A stretch of DNA of 64,000 nucleotides from Pollenia angustigena (Eukaryota; Arthropoda; Insecta; Diptera; Polleniidae): the NCBI GenBank assembly GCA_930367215.1, contig OV884059.1:13912945-13976944 (forward strand). The letters run 5' to 3'. A program made the translations under genes and the position numbers. Every line of letters starts with the position of its first letter. Positions within the stretch are counted from its first letter, which is position 1. This document shows positions 51,905-63,172 of this stretch, piece by piece. The notes beneath the pieces are model-generated. The model saw only the letters and a list, made by a program, of their open reading frames with translations. It was not told the origin of the DNA and did not search any database.

Positions 51905-53772
51905 GATTTAAATTATATTTTTTGTAACTTAATTAAAAGACATTTACTTTTTTTTTTTTGTAAAAATATTTGTTTTCTTTATTTAATTTTTTTTTTTAAT
52001 AATTCGCTAATGAACTTTTCAATTCATTAAGAACTTTTGGAATTTTTTCGGGTTTTTTTGAATACTATTTTCAAAAACTTTTATAACTTTCAATGGAGTT
52101 CATAAAACGAACCCATACAAAAGCAGCTGTAAGAAAAAATCTTTATAAAAGATATAAAAAAAAACTTGTTTCAACAAAAACAAAATTATATGTAACTACA
52201 ATTAAAAATTATTTTAAAAGAAAAGTGTATATAAATTAAAATTAAAAATGTATTATAAAAGAAAATTGGTATAAATACAAAAATAAAACCAAAATTAGTT
52301 AAATAGAAATTGAGCAAAATATTTAAGGCACAATTATTCGATAATTGATAAAATAAACTGTTTTTTTTTTTTTTTTTTGTGAAAATTTGAAGACTGTACA
52401 ATGAATAAATTTCTTTTTAAATAATTACTGTTTTTCTTTAATAGTAACGAGATGTATAAAATAATAAACTAAAAACGGGTTTATAGGAGATTTTAGTTTT
52501 TAAATTAAAAAAAAATAAGGTTTTTTAAATGCAAATATCACAATCTGTCTTTTCTCAAGTATTTTTTATGCTCTAGAAGTTTAAAAAAAATGTTTAAATG
52601 TTTTCTTTTTTCCTCTAATGATTTGACTTTTTTTGTACAGTTTGAGTTGTAATTTTTTGTTTAATGTTTAAAAAAAATGCAAAAATTAAAAATAAAATAA
52701 TCACAGTTGTTGTTGGTTTTGTTGTTAAAAATATTTCTAGAATTTTTTTTTTTTTTGTCTTTTTAGTTTAAATATTAATAGAGATTAATATAGAGTTCCT
52801 TTTTATTTATTATTTAAATGATTCTTTTTTTATATTTATTATAGTATGTCATATATATTGTAAACTATGGACTTAATATAAAATTTTATTTTTAAGAAAA
52901 TTTACCACATTATTTTCTATTGAATATTTTTTAATATATAATATTTTGTATTTTAAACTAAAAGGAAGAAAAATTTTGCAGACCATTTGACGGTTTAAGA
53001 TTGGTTAAGAGTTATAAATTTGAGAGAAATTTTAAATTAAAACCAAAAACAGTAAACTAAAATCAGCTGGGCTTTCAATGTAACCTTTATAAGTTAATAT
53101 GACTTAATGAAAATTTAAATAAACAATAATTCAAAATTTATTAAAAAAAATCAATTTTTTAACTGTGGACTTAAGTCCGACTATACGTTCGTATTCGGTA
53201 TTAAAGATCGACAAAAAGTTTAATTATTTCATTCGAATCGAAATGCGCGGTAACCCCCTCAAGTTTATTCTTCCTAATAGAACAAGAACAACGAGCTTGT
53301 GAGCAGATATTCCGTCATTTATAATTAATTTCGTAACAGCTTTAAAAGAAATTGTCCCTTTTGTTTCGTAATGTTTTCAAAATACATAGTTTGCAATCTA
53401 CTATCTGAGGGATTGCCGCGTACTTTGATTTGAAATGTACGAGTTCGAACAATTTGTACTGTGTATTACGATTTAAGTACGGAAGTTTTTTAATACTTTA
53501 TCGAAAACAAAAAAAAAAAAAACGCTTTCAAAGCATCAACTCTCTATTACCAACACAAACTTTTCATAAAAATTCCCATTTGTTTATACATAAATACAAT
53601 ACAACTCTAGCGAACGAGCACAAAAATGGTTATACACAGTACAATTTGTTCGAACTGGTAAATTTTTTTTTTTTTTTTTTTTTGAATCGCGAAATACTTG
53701 GTAACCATACTGTCGTAGTAATTACTGCCCGTCCCTCGATTTCGAACGAAGACTTCTAATCTTCAACAAAAT
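51905..53772. other. Very AT-rich, no gene seen
   Basis: Long T and A tracts (for example 52362-52378 and 53664-53682). 53170-53230 carries a degenerate relative of the GTCCGACCGAACGTTCG word at 49.3 kb. The 109-codon frame at 53430 is low-complexity. Confidence 0.4.
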
Positions 53773-54135
53773 ACGACTTAGGCCGGATTTTTGAGATGTG
53801 GATTAAGTTAAAACTTAGTTTAACGCACTCTGAAACTAGGATTCTTCCGGAGATATGTAATTTTTTTTCTATCAATTCATTAAAGACTAACTGTCTTATT
53901 TATAAAAAATAAAACATGTTAATAAAGGGTTTATTAAACGGATTTTGTATGAAAATCCGTTTCATAAAGCCTTTATTAACCGGTTTTATTTTTTATAAAT
54001 TAGGCCGTAACATTTTAAGTAAAACTAAGCTGTTCCGTCAAAATTTGTATACAAAATTGGTAATGGCGTACAAATCTGTTTTAAGATTAACTAAATCTAG
54101 TTTAACTAAGATCTCAAAAACCCAACCTAAGTCGT
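53773..54135. mobile_element. TTAA-type MITE, copy 3 (GGGTTTTTGAGATCT family), with a nested hairpin
   Basis: ACGACTTAGGCCGGATTTTT at the left and, reversed, ACGACTTAGGTTGGGTTTTT at the right. The interior (CTAGTTTAACTAAGATCTC, ATTTGTATACAAAATT) matches copies 1 and 2. About 107 bp of extra sequence at 53898-54004 interrupts it. The 96-codon frame at 53916 runs across this mosaic and is not a gene. Confidence 0.7.
53898..54004. mobile_element. 107-bp near-perfect hairpin nested in the MITE
   Basis: ATTTATAAAAAATAAAAC and its complement GTTTTATTTTTTATAAAT bound arms of about 50 bp that include TTAATAAAGG/CCTTTATTAA and a GGATTTT-GTAT-GAAAATCC centre. Absent from copies 1 and 2 of the host MITE. 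Confidence 0.7.
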
Positions 54136-54427
54136 TTAAAACAACGACAACCGTAATAAGACTAAATAATTTTTCACTGAAAATCGTTTTAGTTACACGA
54201 TTTTGAAAAATTATAAAAACCATGTAATATTTCGGGAATTCCCTGAAAATCTATTTAAATTTCATGATTTTCGAAAACTCGAAGTTCATATGCGAAAATG
54301 ATAGTTATTCGGCCTTCCTTATTTAGTAAGGCCTTGTCGTTAAGGCGTAAGTTGTTTTTTGTAATTGATTGAAGAACATAGATTTTTTGTTACCTTAATC
54401 TATTACAAACAAAAAACCACTCAAGCG

Positions 54428-55323
54428 TAAAGGTGCTATCAGACGGGATGTATTTTACATATGCACTGTCAAATTTTCCATCTGTAAAAGTTGTACACAT
54501 CGTGTGATACATATGAAACTTTGCATGTGTAAAATAAATGTGAAAATACATATGTAATTTTTTCGATTAGAACACGCTATTCTATTTTCCTGTGGCAAAC
54601 ACAAACAAAACAGCTGGGGCCTGATTCTGGCAGTCGTGATCGAGTACTTTCTCGATTCAAAAGCATTTTAATATCTAATTATTTCAGTCAATACTCAACG
54701 AATTGGAATTATTTTTTTTAGTGTTATAAAGCATCATCATATATATTATTTCTAAAGCACTTTTTTTTGTCGGTTGCAAATATCTCCCATACCACCGCAT
54801 CAAATTTAATGAATGATATCTCATTTTAAAGCTTATTTCTAACACTAATGACGAAAAATAATTAGAAATTGAAAAATTAGAATTTTCATTGATAAAAATT
54901 ATATTTTAAAATGTATTGCAGTTACTAAAATTTCTATTAATTATATTCATTTTATGTTACAAAAATGACAACTAACGGTGCGAAATATTCGCACGGGTCA
55001 TCTAGTTAATTTGAGTTTCCCAATACTGAAAAAATGCACTCGATTCGTTCAGTATCAACTGAAATAAAATTCCAATCGAATCGTGATAGTACTCGATCAC
55101 GACAGCCAGAATTAAGCCCCTGGTTTGTTTTGAAACGAAATTGATGTCAGCTTTTGTTTACATTTATAGGTTATGTCATAAGGAAAAACATAAGCAGGTG
55201 TGATAGCAAAAATTATGAATCGAATGTAAAATGAAAATTTTGACATACATACGGAATCACATATGGGTAAGAAAAGTGACAGTACATACTATGTAAAATA
55301 CATCCCGTCTGATAGCACCTTTA
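54428..55323. mobile_element. MITE with perfect 33-bp inverted repeats, itself hosting another MITE
   Basis: TAAAGGTGCTATCAGACGGG continuing to TGTATTTTACAT at 54460 is exactly matched in reverse at 55291-55323. The right flank reads TTAA and the left TAA, so a TTAA target with one lost base is likely. 54614-55128 inside it is a foreign element. Confidence 0.75.
54614..55128. mobile_element. Nested foldback MITE (CTGGCAGTCGTGATCGAGTAC family), long copy
   Basis: GGGGCCTGATTCTGGCAGTC at the left and GACAGCCAGAATTAAGCCCC at the right. The same family as the 43766-44009 hairpin but with about 270 bp more in the middle, including GGTGCGAAATATTCGCAC, which looks like yet another small insert. Confidence 0.65.
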
Positions 55324-55360
55324 ACGACACCGCCTTGCACAATAAGGAAGGCCGAATATC

Positions 55361-57086
55361 TTTTTTTTTATTTGAAGAAAGCAAAACAAGTTTTGTAATT
55401 TAAAATATTTTTTAAAGATATTTTCAACTTTTCGAAAGCATCTGCAAAATTTTTCTCTCAATTTTGAAAATGTGTACATAAGTTTTGTATTTTTTCTACT
55501 TTAGTTAGATTATAATCTAAATTTAATAATTCTTTTTAACATTATTAAACATTTAGCAAAAATTTGTTTAAGCAAGTTGTGTTTTTTTTTTTTTTTTTTT
55601 TTATTAGCATTACCGAAATTGGTAATCCTAATTCAAATTTAAATTAGTATTAGAAATAAAATGTTTTGCAAATTATAAATAGAATTAAGTTTACAACTAT
55701 GTAAATAAAAGAATTTGAACACTTAATTTGAGATTAATATTATTTTTTATAAAGAATTTTTTAAAATTCTTTTTTTTTAATTGTTTTTGTTATAAATTTA
55801 TACTTTGTATTTTTTTATAATTTATACTTTGTATATTTTAAATTTATTTTTTTTTTAATTAAAAGTTTGTCTGCAAGTCTGTTATATTTTTTAAAAATTT
55901 TGTTTTTTTCATTAAATTTTTTTAAAGATAAAGTTTTTTTTTTAAATATATTTCATCTCTTACTTTGACTAAAAATCAGTTTTCATGTAATTTATTTATT
56001 TATATTTTTTTTTTCTTTTTAAGTTTAAAGTTCACGTTTTACGATTAAAATGAATTTCAATTTTTTTTTTATAAAAATTATTTTTTTCATTTTATACATT
56101 TTTGTATGTTTCCTTTTTTTGTTTGTTTTTAATTGTGTGTTTTTTATCTTTAATAATATTATTTGTACGTTATTATTAACAAAAATTATTTTTTTAAGAA
56201 AAAATTCGTTGAACGCCCCATATAATATTAAGCCTTAATTATTATTTTAAATATATGTATATTAATTAAATTTTTATTCAAAACTTTTAGAAAATTTCAT
56301 AAACATTGTAGCTGTAGTTGATGTAAACTTATGTTCTAACAAAACTTTAGTTCCATTTTTGCACTAAAAACGAAAAGAATTTTCATGAAAGACCTCGAAA
56401 CAGTATCAGACATATGATGAAAACTGAAATTGCTGCTGTCATTGTAAATGAGACTTAATTTGTTAATGTTTTTCAATATATTGTTTCTTTCTTTCTTTTT
56501 ATTATTTTACAATTTTTAGAAATTCAAATCTTTAATACATATGATAAATATATTATTTATTTGACTAAATAGAATACGAGAATTATTCTTTCTTTTTAGA
56601 AATTTGTTAACTTTTTTGTAAACATTTTTTAACTATGCTCCTTTCAAGTCAAATTTCAATTAATAAAGCCTTTTGCTCAAAGTCAAGAATCATTTTATAA
56701 TTGAAATTTTATTACAAAATTGTTACAGCAATCCCATACATTTTTCAATATAATTGTCAATTTTATCTTTAACATTTATGTCTGTTTCATTTCTCAAAAT
56801 TTAAGTAAAATTAACAACACTGTAAACAAGGAAAAAAACCTAACCTAAAAAACTTTTTTTAATTCCTTAAAAAGGCTTTGATTAAATTTAAATATGTTTT
56901 ACGTTTTATAATACAGTCTCTACAAAAAGTAAGATCATGAAAACCTAACCTAAAAAAAAAAATTTTTAAATGGCAGAAAAAGCTAAAAAAAATTTCAAAT
57001 GTTTGATTTTTGTATATTAAAATAGATTTCAAAGGCTTGTTAAAAAAAACTGGCGTTATGGAAGAACCATATAAAATGAAATTGCT
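55361..57086. other. Very AT-rich, no gene seen
   Basis: Poly-T tracts near 55580-55602 and many shorter runs. The 62-codon Phe/Ile-rich frame at 56050 is a by-product of T runs. Confidence 0.45.
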
Positions 57087-57232
57087 TAATAATCAGCCAT
57101 ATTCACGTTCTCGTAAACGACTTAGTCGTTTTTGTAGTAGATTTAAGAACACAGGGTGTGTGTTACTTTAATCTATTACAAAAAACTACCTAGTCATTGA
57201 CGAGGTTAAGAACCGCAATAAGGCTGAATGTT
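57087..57232. mobile_element. 146-bp hairpin MITE with AGATTAAAG-type core
   Basis: TCAGCCATATTCACG at the left and CGCAATAAGGCTGAATG at the right, with the core TTTGTAGTAGATTTAAGAAC / ACTTTAATCTATTACAAAAA. Family shared with 41600-41810 and 54308-55360. Confidence 0.65.
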
Positions 57233-58199
57233 TGCAAATGTTTAGGCGGCAACTTTTAATAAAATGTTTTAACTAAAAACTATTTTAATTTATTTATTTA
57301 TAAATTGAAGGGCTGAAAATCAAAAGGGTACAAGTGGAAAGTATCCGAGTTTTTTTTTTTTTTTTTTTTTGTTATATTCATTGTATACTAAATATGAACT
57401 TTAAGTCAATAGAGGACAATTAAAGGTATTTTTACAGCTGATAACTGCGTTTAACTCAATTATTTTAGTTTTGGCACTTTAGTATCAATCTGCTTTTCAG
57501 CCCCTTAATTTACAAACTTTTATTTGATTGTATGTAATACTTTTTTTGTTTTATTCATATTTAATTTCTTTTTCAATTGTATTGAAATTATTAGATATTT
57601 TCTTTAGTTTTTATTATTTTATTTATACCTTTTACAATATTTAAGTTTGTGTTAGGACTTTTCTTCAATTTAAATCTTTTTTGAAGGGTTTTTTCAAAGT
57701 TTTGATTTGTATTAACTTAAGATTTTTTTACTCTTTATTTTATGTTTTTTGTATTTTTTAAGATTTTTAAATTATGTATCTCTTAAATTAAATTTTATCT
57801 TGAAAACTGAAAATTAAGATATTAAGTATCATTATACTTTTTAATTTTTTGTGGACTTATTTCAAACTCATATTATTTTTAAATTTTTTCCAAAATTATT
57901 TATTTATTTTTATTATATATTTAACAAATATTTACATCTCTTAGTTAAATTTTAAAAATTTTAATTATCTTTTAAACAATATTTAGCTTTCAATATTAAT
58001 CAAAATTTTATTACAAATGTAGAGATATCAATGTGTTCATTTAAAAAAAAATTGTTACAAATTTGTAACAATTGTTTCTTGTAAATTTATTTTTAACATT
58101 GACTTGTAACATTTACTTGCAACACTTGTAACAAATTTGTAACAATTTTTAGTAAATGAACGTAGCTTATATAGTGCATAGTTGCTGTTAAATACTGTT
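57233..58199. other. AT-rich, no gene seen
   Basis: T tract near 57350-57370; TTGTAACAATT-type words repeat around 58060-58155. No other feature. Confidence 0.4.
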
Positions 58200-58562
58200 C
58201 AAGGCGTATTCATTTACAAGGTGGCAGTGAAAGTTTGACAGTTCAATCCGTTTGCTTTGGTTTAAAACTTCAAGTTCTAGCCATCAAGTCCGGAGTTTTT
58301 AGGAGAGAAAAAGAAATGGCATTTTCTTTTTCCTGGAGATTTTAGGAGAGAGAGGAAATGAAATGGCATTATCTTTTTCCTTCTTTCCTAAAAACTCAAG
58401 ACTTGACAGCTAAAACTTGAAGAGTGTGCACCAGCACTTTCGAGTAGTAAAACACAATGAAAAAAAAAAAAACTTGCTTACAACAGAGACCTCTGTTGTT
58501 TTTGTATTGTTGTAGTTATTGTATTAAGTATTGCTACCACGGTATAACATAAATACGCCTTG
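58200..58562. mobile_element. MITE with CAAGGCGTATT ends
   Basis: CAAGGCGTATTCATTTACAA at the left and AACATAAATACGCCTTG at the right. Inside, a 45-bp segment starting TTTTAGGAGAGA and ending CTTTTTCCT occurs twice in tandem (58298 and 58342). The termini resemble the CAAGGCGAATTCA family. Confidence 0.55.
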
Positions 58563-58978
58563 ATCCTCCTCTAAACCTTTTAGATAAAATGTTTAGTTTA
58601 CAAATAAAAAAGAAACAAAATTTTAATTAAAATCAACAAAAAACAATGTTAATGTTTTTTGTTAAACAAACAATTGGCTTTGAATAACAGCGTATGTCTT
58701 AAAATCCAATTCAAAAAATATTTTTGGTTTAAAATTTGAGATTTACGTTAAAACAACATATCGAGCCTTTGCCGCAAAAGAGTCATAACTCTTCTCTCTT
58801 GAGTTGAGTGTATAAGATATTTGTTTAAATTTTTTCCACAATATGAAGAAACGAAATGGCGATTAACTCCACATTATTAGCTAGTATGCGGTCTTATGTT
58901 CCACTGCGAATTAAATAAATTAGCTCAAAAATCAGTTTTTAGAGTTATGTCTCTAATGCATCAAATGCCCCGTATGCA
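58563..58978. other. No gene seen
   Basis: AT-rich; the 77-codon frame at 58896 runs into the next repeat and shows no domain. Confidence 0.35.
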
Positions 58979-59443
58979 ATTCAATCACCCCTATTATATA
59001 AGTCGTTGTCTATGTCGACGTCAGTTGTTGTCTTATCAAGTCGATGTCTACATCACTACAACGTTAATTTGGTATTTTCTAAGAATGCTGTGTCGATGTC
59101 GACAATTTAAAGAAAGTAGCTCTTGCTGAACTAATTTAAACATTAATTTTCAACAATTATTAATACAATTTGTGTCCAAAAGTTCTTTTTAATTTGCATT
59201 CTTATATCTTAAACGTTCTTAATAAATATATTTACTTTCTAACAAAAATGTCTTTAACTTTTATTAGAGTCGTAGCAAAATATTCTATTGACTAAAACGG
59301 AGTCAATTACACACGACGTCGACTTAAAAGTGCTGTAGAAAATACCAAGGGACTGCCAATACTAATCGATTATTGTCAATAACTACTAAAATAATACCAT
59401 TGCTATTCCATTGCCGTTGACTTTCATAATTGGGGTGAATGTA
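58979..59443. repeat. Candidate MITE (TTCAATCACCCC ends)
   Basis: TTCAATCACCCCTATTATAT at the left and CATAATTGGGGTGAAT at the right, with GTCGACGTCAG / ACGACGTCGACTT inner words. The CACCC-type terminus resembles 41431-41570 and 59518-60679. Confidence 0.45.
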
Positions 59444-59939
59444 GTTAATACATTTTTAGGAAAGCCATATGGCCAAATGAGAACATGTGCTCTTTAGGCA
59501 GAATTATATGGTATATTCACCCTTATTCTATTTGGCGTCGGCAATAACAACGGCAATTTAAAGGCAACATAAATTCTTATCAAAGACAACATCAATTCTA
59601 TGTTAAATTGGTATTTTGTAAGAGTATTATAACGTCGTTGACTATTTATCGATAATGTTAATAAAATACAGAACACATCTCTAATATAAGAATCAGCTGA
59701 TTAATTTTGTTTGCTGTTTTTTGATAAGAAAAAAATTCTGTACTGTTTGTGCGAAATTTTAAGTTAAATAAAAATTTGTTTGTAAAAAAATGATGTTTAA
59801 ATAAAAAAATTTTTTTATTAAATTAAAATTTCCCAAGTGCCTAATGGATTTATTTAAACTTTTTAGAATTTGAAAGTTATTTTCGGCTGAACAAATCTCT
59901 TTTTAAACATTGGAAATAATAGAGCGTCATTTAAAAAAA

Positions 59940-60212
59940 GGGAACGTTTGTTCCAAACACAATATAATTTGCAGCAACATTGCGTTTTTGACCCCGGGGT
60001 CGTACCAGCTCAGCGTTGGAAATTATTTCAACTTTGGACTGTCCCAGCGACTAGTTTAAAAATTTTGTCCGAGACTCTGGAAGTCAAGGAGAAAGAACTT
60101 TGTCCACAATGGATAAACCAAAGTTGTATTTCTTTGAAAAGCAGCATTTCCAGATGTAATTGGCTGTGTGGACAGAACCCCCAATAAAATTTTAGCTAAA
60201 AAAAAAAAAAAA
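59940..60212 (+). repeat. Poly(A)-ended insert, retrocopy-like
   Basis: A 260-bp moderately GC-rich segment (GACCCCGGGGTCGTACC near 59990) ends with AATAAA at 60183-60188 and a 15-A tract at 60198-60212. Signal, spacing and tail are those of reverse-transcribed RNA. Its 79-codon frame (starting MFQTQYNLQQHCVF) has no domain that I recognise. It could be a 5'-truncated processed copy or SINE. No target duplication was found. Confidence 0.45.
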
Positions 60213-60213
60213 C

Positions 60214-60393
60214 AAGACCACCATCTCTACAAGGAATATTTAATTTATTAGGAAAAGAGACCCTGCTAAATCCACTGGCTAGTGATGGATTTTTTACAAG
60301 CTCTTCCACTAGCTTCTCGAACTGGCACTTGGCTGTTATTTTAATTTTTTCAATGACATATATATCTACAAAAAATATATCAAAACACAACAC
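60214..60393 (-). pseudogene. Myb/SANT-like domain fragment
   Basis: Minus strand: KIKITAKCQFEKLVEELVKN then PSLASGFSR. This fits the first helix of insect Myb/SANT-like DNA-binding domains (a QFE-LVE-L--NP-LA-GFS pattern), as found in the second protein of PIF/Harbinger elements. After FSR the match is lost, and the frame runs into a T tract, which is the reverse of the poly(A) tail at 60198-60212. Only about 30 residues are readable, so the call is tentative. Confidence 0.5.
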
Positions 60394-60719
60394 AAATGCA
60401 GAAAAATATCAAAACCGCAGTAGAAATCAAAATTGCAGCCAACCATAACGTGAAATTTTTGAAACACAATACAAAGAAGCACAAGACAACACTAAAAACG
60501 CCGACGACAAAATCAAAGGCAATTAAAGGCAACAGCAACGCCAATTTTTCTTAGAAAATACCAAACATATGTTAACTGTCATCGAAATATGGCAATATTG
60601 CCAACGGGAATACGAAATGGAAACAAAACATAAAAAACGGCGTTGTTTACTGTTGACGACGCCAAATAGAATAAGGGTGATTATTATACGGGGAAGACGA
60701 ACGTGCTACTTAGATTTGG

Positions 60720-60990
60720 AATGGATCAAATTAGAACATTATAACTAATTATGACCACTTAAGGAGTTGTCAAAATGAAGAGGAGGAGGGGGACGAAACG
60801 ATACTTCCTTTTCTCTGTCAATGCCTTGGTCAGAGGGGTAATAGGGACAAGGTTTTTTGGGAGACCAGAATTGCCTAGTCTGGATGTTCTATCTGAAATA
60901 GGACCAAAGTCAATTTTTTTTTCTTCAGCAAGGAATTAAAATGGTTAGAGGCTGCAGTAGTGGAGAAATTAAGTTCTAAGCTCCAAGTAT
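60720..60990 (+). pseudogene. Non-LTR retrotransposon C-terminal remnant
   Basis: In one frame DETILPFLCQCL, in the next TRFFGRPELPSLDVLSEIGP and later KELKWLE. This is the layout of the C-terminal zinc-knuckle-like region of jockey-type ORF2 (E--FLC-CP ... FLG---L--L--L). Frameshifted and truncated. Confidence 0.5.
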
Positions 60991-62094
60991 CACATAGGAA
61001 CCGGTGTAAAAACCCAAGTGTTCCGTCTTTTATTTAAAAACAAAGTAACACGTATAATTATGTTAAAACAATATATGTCAACACTGTTGGTTTTACTTAA
61101 ACATAAATATTTTCAGAGACCAACTTCTTAAATATGTCCTTTTTAAAGCAAAAAGGTTCATGTTAACATTCTCTCAGAAAAATGTTAAGACCCATGTAAA
61201 CATTCAAAACTATAAAATTCGGTAAACGATGACTAAATACGAACAACAAAATAAACATACGCTGTTTTTCAAAAGAACTACAAAAATGATAACTTAAAAA
61301 TATTTGAAATGCGTAAAAGACAAGCACGCATTAAATTAAAATTCAATGTAGTTTTGCTTATTTGTTTTACTTGGTGTATGTTTTAGTAGAAGTTTTTCAA
61401 TATTACCTCAAGTCTTTTATATTTCCTTATAATTTTATGCTAAAATCTTAACATTTACAACTAAGCTATTGTTTCGATTATTTAATTAGTAAACTAAAAC
61501 TAATAAAAAAAAAATCTAGAAAAGTTTTATCCTAAAATAAAAGCAAGATAAAAATGCAGTAAAAAATATAATAACCTTAAAATAGATTAGACACAGAGTT
61601 CTTGAAATGAATGGTTCGAAATGGCAGTATCCATTCGAATCGGACTTTACAATACATTTCTGGTTTTAAATATTTCCGACTTATAATCAACGATTACTAT
61701 AAACAAAAAACCCAAAGCAAGTGAATTCTCTCTTGTTCTGTCGACACACAAATTATAACCTCATGCTAGTGTTGGCAGATTCTTTTTTGCAACGTTGGCT
61801 AAAACACTGTGAAAGCAACAATTCAAGAGTTTTCCCAATACAATATTTTTATTAAGTATAACAACATATTCCTGGTATTTCAAACTCCAAAATCCTAATC
61901 AAGGCGAATTCATTGCAGGTGGTCTTAAAAATTCTGAATGCTTCCTCCTAAAGTTCTAATACATAAATATAAAAACTTCTTAATAGTATTAGGATAAATT
62001 TATAGATTTGACCTTTTTGAGGACTTTTAACTTAAATATTAAAAAAAAAATCGTTAAATATATTTTCGAGATTGGAAAAAAAACAATAAAAAAC
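60991..62094. repeat. AT-rich; solo MITE end at 61902-61930
   Basis: CAAGGCGAATTCATTGCAGG followed by TGGTCTTAAAA at about 61902 matches the terminus of the CAAGGCGAATTCA family; no partner end is visible. The rest shows nothing recognisable. Confidence 0.45.
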
Positions 62095-62770
62095 AAGTAA
62101 GTATAGTCCACACAGTATTTAAAAACACATCATGCTTATGTGTCCATATAAATATAGATTTATCTATGTTTATAAACTTCGTGAAAATCGGTTTGAAAGT
62201 TTGTGAGGCAGAAATTGCCCCCTACCTCCCCTTGTGGTCCTATTTTTGAAAAACTGTATAGCTAATGTGTCTATATAGATATGGATCTATCTATGTTTTA
62301 AATTTCATTAAAATCGGTTTGAGAGGCAGAAATTGCCCCTATCTCCCCTCGTGGTCCCAGTTTTTTAAAAATACATACATTTTGTGTCTATATAGATATG
62401 GTTCTATCTATGTTTTAAATTTCATTGAAATCGGTTTAATAGTTTCTGAGAGGAAGAAATTTCCCCCTATCTTCCCTCGTGGTCCTACGATTCGGCCCAT
62501 TTGCTTGGTCCTTGTGCCAATAAGAATCTATGACCCAAATTTCATCAAATTATCTCCAAAATTGCGACCTGTTCTTTGCGCACAAGGTTACATGGACAGC
62601 CAGCCAGCCAGCCAGCCTGCCAGCCAGACGGACATCGTTAGTTCGACTCAAAAAGTGATTCTAAGACGATCGGTATACTTTAAGGTGGGTCTAGGACCAA
62701 TATTTTAAGGCGTTACACACATCAGCACAAATGCATAATACCCTCTCCACTATTGTGGTGTGGTTATAAC
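62095..62770 (+). repeat. Dispersed repeat with about 110-bp units, copy 2
   Basis: Three units with TGTCTATATAGATATGG, TCTATCTATG, TTCATTAAAATCGGTTT, GCAGAAATTGCCCCC and CCTCGTGGTCC. It then has a CAGC microsatellite, GACGGACATCG, CTAAGACGATCGGTATAC and a terminal GCATAATACCCTC-type word. The 147-codon frame at 62265 merely reads through the repeat units. Confidence 0.65.
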
Positions 62771-63172
62771 AACAAAACAAGTGGTTTTTAAAATTTGATT
62801 CTTACAAACGTAATTGCTTTCCTATTCTTTACAAAAATGAAAGTAGTAAAATGTAAAGAAACAATTTAATACTTTAAATAAGCCGGATTTTAAATGATCT
62901 GAAAAATAGCTTTTAAAAAAAACCGGTTTTGAAAACGGGCATGCAATGCAGTACATTTTTTGTAAATTGATTAATAAACTACACTGCTTTCAATACAGTT
63001 TCAGAATCCTTTGATAATTTTTTTAAGAAAAATTTTTAGAGTCAAATAAATGACAAAAAGCCGACTCGATAAATGGGGACTGTTGGTTTATTTGAAAATA
63101 GTTACAAAGAATTAAGTTTCTCGGTTGATTACAATTTGATAATTTGCTTCAAAACTAAAGATATATAAAGAA
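62771..63172. other. No gene seen
   Basis: AT-rich spacer. Nothing recognised. Confidence 0.4.

Larger units (their letters stand above)
54308..55360. repeat. Hairpin-type element (TTCGGCCTTCCTTATT ends) carrying nested insertions
   Basis: ATTCGGCCTTCCTTATTT near 54309 pairs with AATAAGGAAGGCCGAAT near 55345. The left part has the AGATTAAAG-like hairpin core at 54345-54412. A TTAA-type MITE is inserted at 54428-55323 and accounts for most of the length. Confidence 0.6.
59518..60679. mobile_element. CACCCTTATT-type element, 1162 bp, probable PIF/Harbinger relative
   Basis: The terminal inverted repeats are 23 bp and perfect, beginning CACCCTTATTCTATTTGGCG. ATT flanks both sides, a 3-bp duplication like the ATG of the 41431 hairpin. 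It contains a minus-strand Myb/SANT-like fragment and a poly(A)-ended insert. The Myb-like protein plus 3-bp duplications points to PIF/Harbinger, but no transposase is present. Confidence 0.75.

Noticed and set aside
53916..54206. 96-codon frame
   Set aside because: Runs across a MITE and its nested hairpin, so it is a mosaic of mobile-element sequence.
56050..56238. Possible small membrane protein rich in Phe and Ile
   Set aside because: Produced by T runs in very AT-rich DNA; no conserved start context and no neighbours to support it.
62265..62708. 147-codon + strand frame
   Set aside because: Reads through three copies of a about 110-bp dispersed repeat and a CAGC microsatellite; the protein repeats with the DNA unit and resembles no family.
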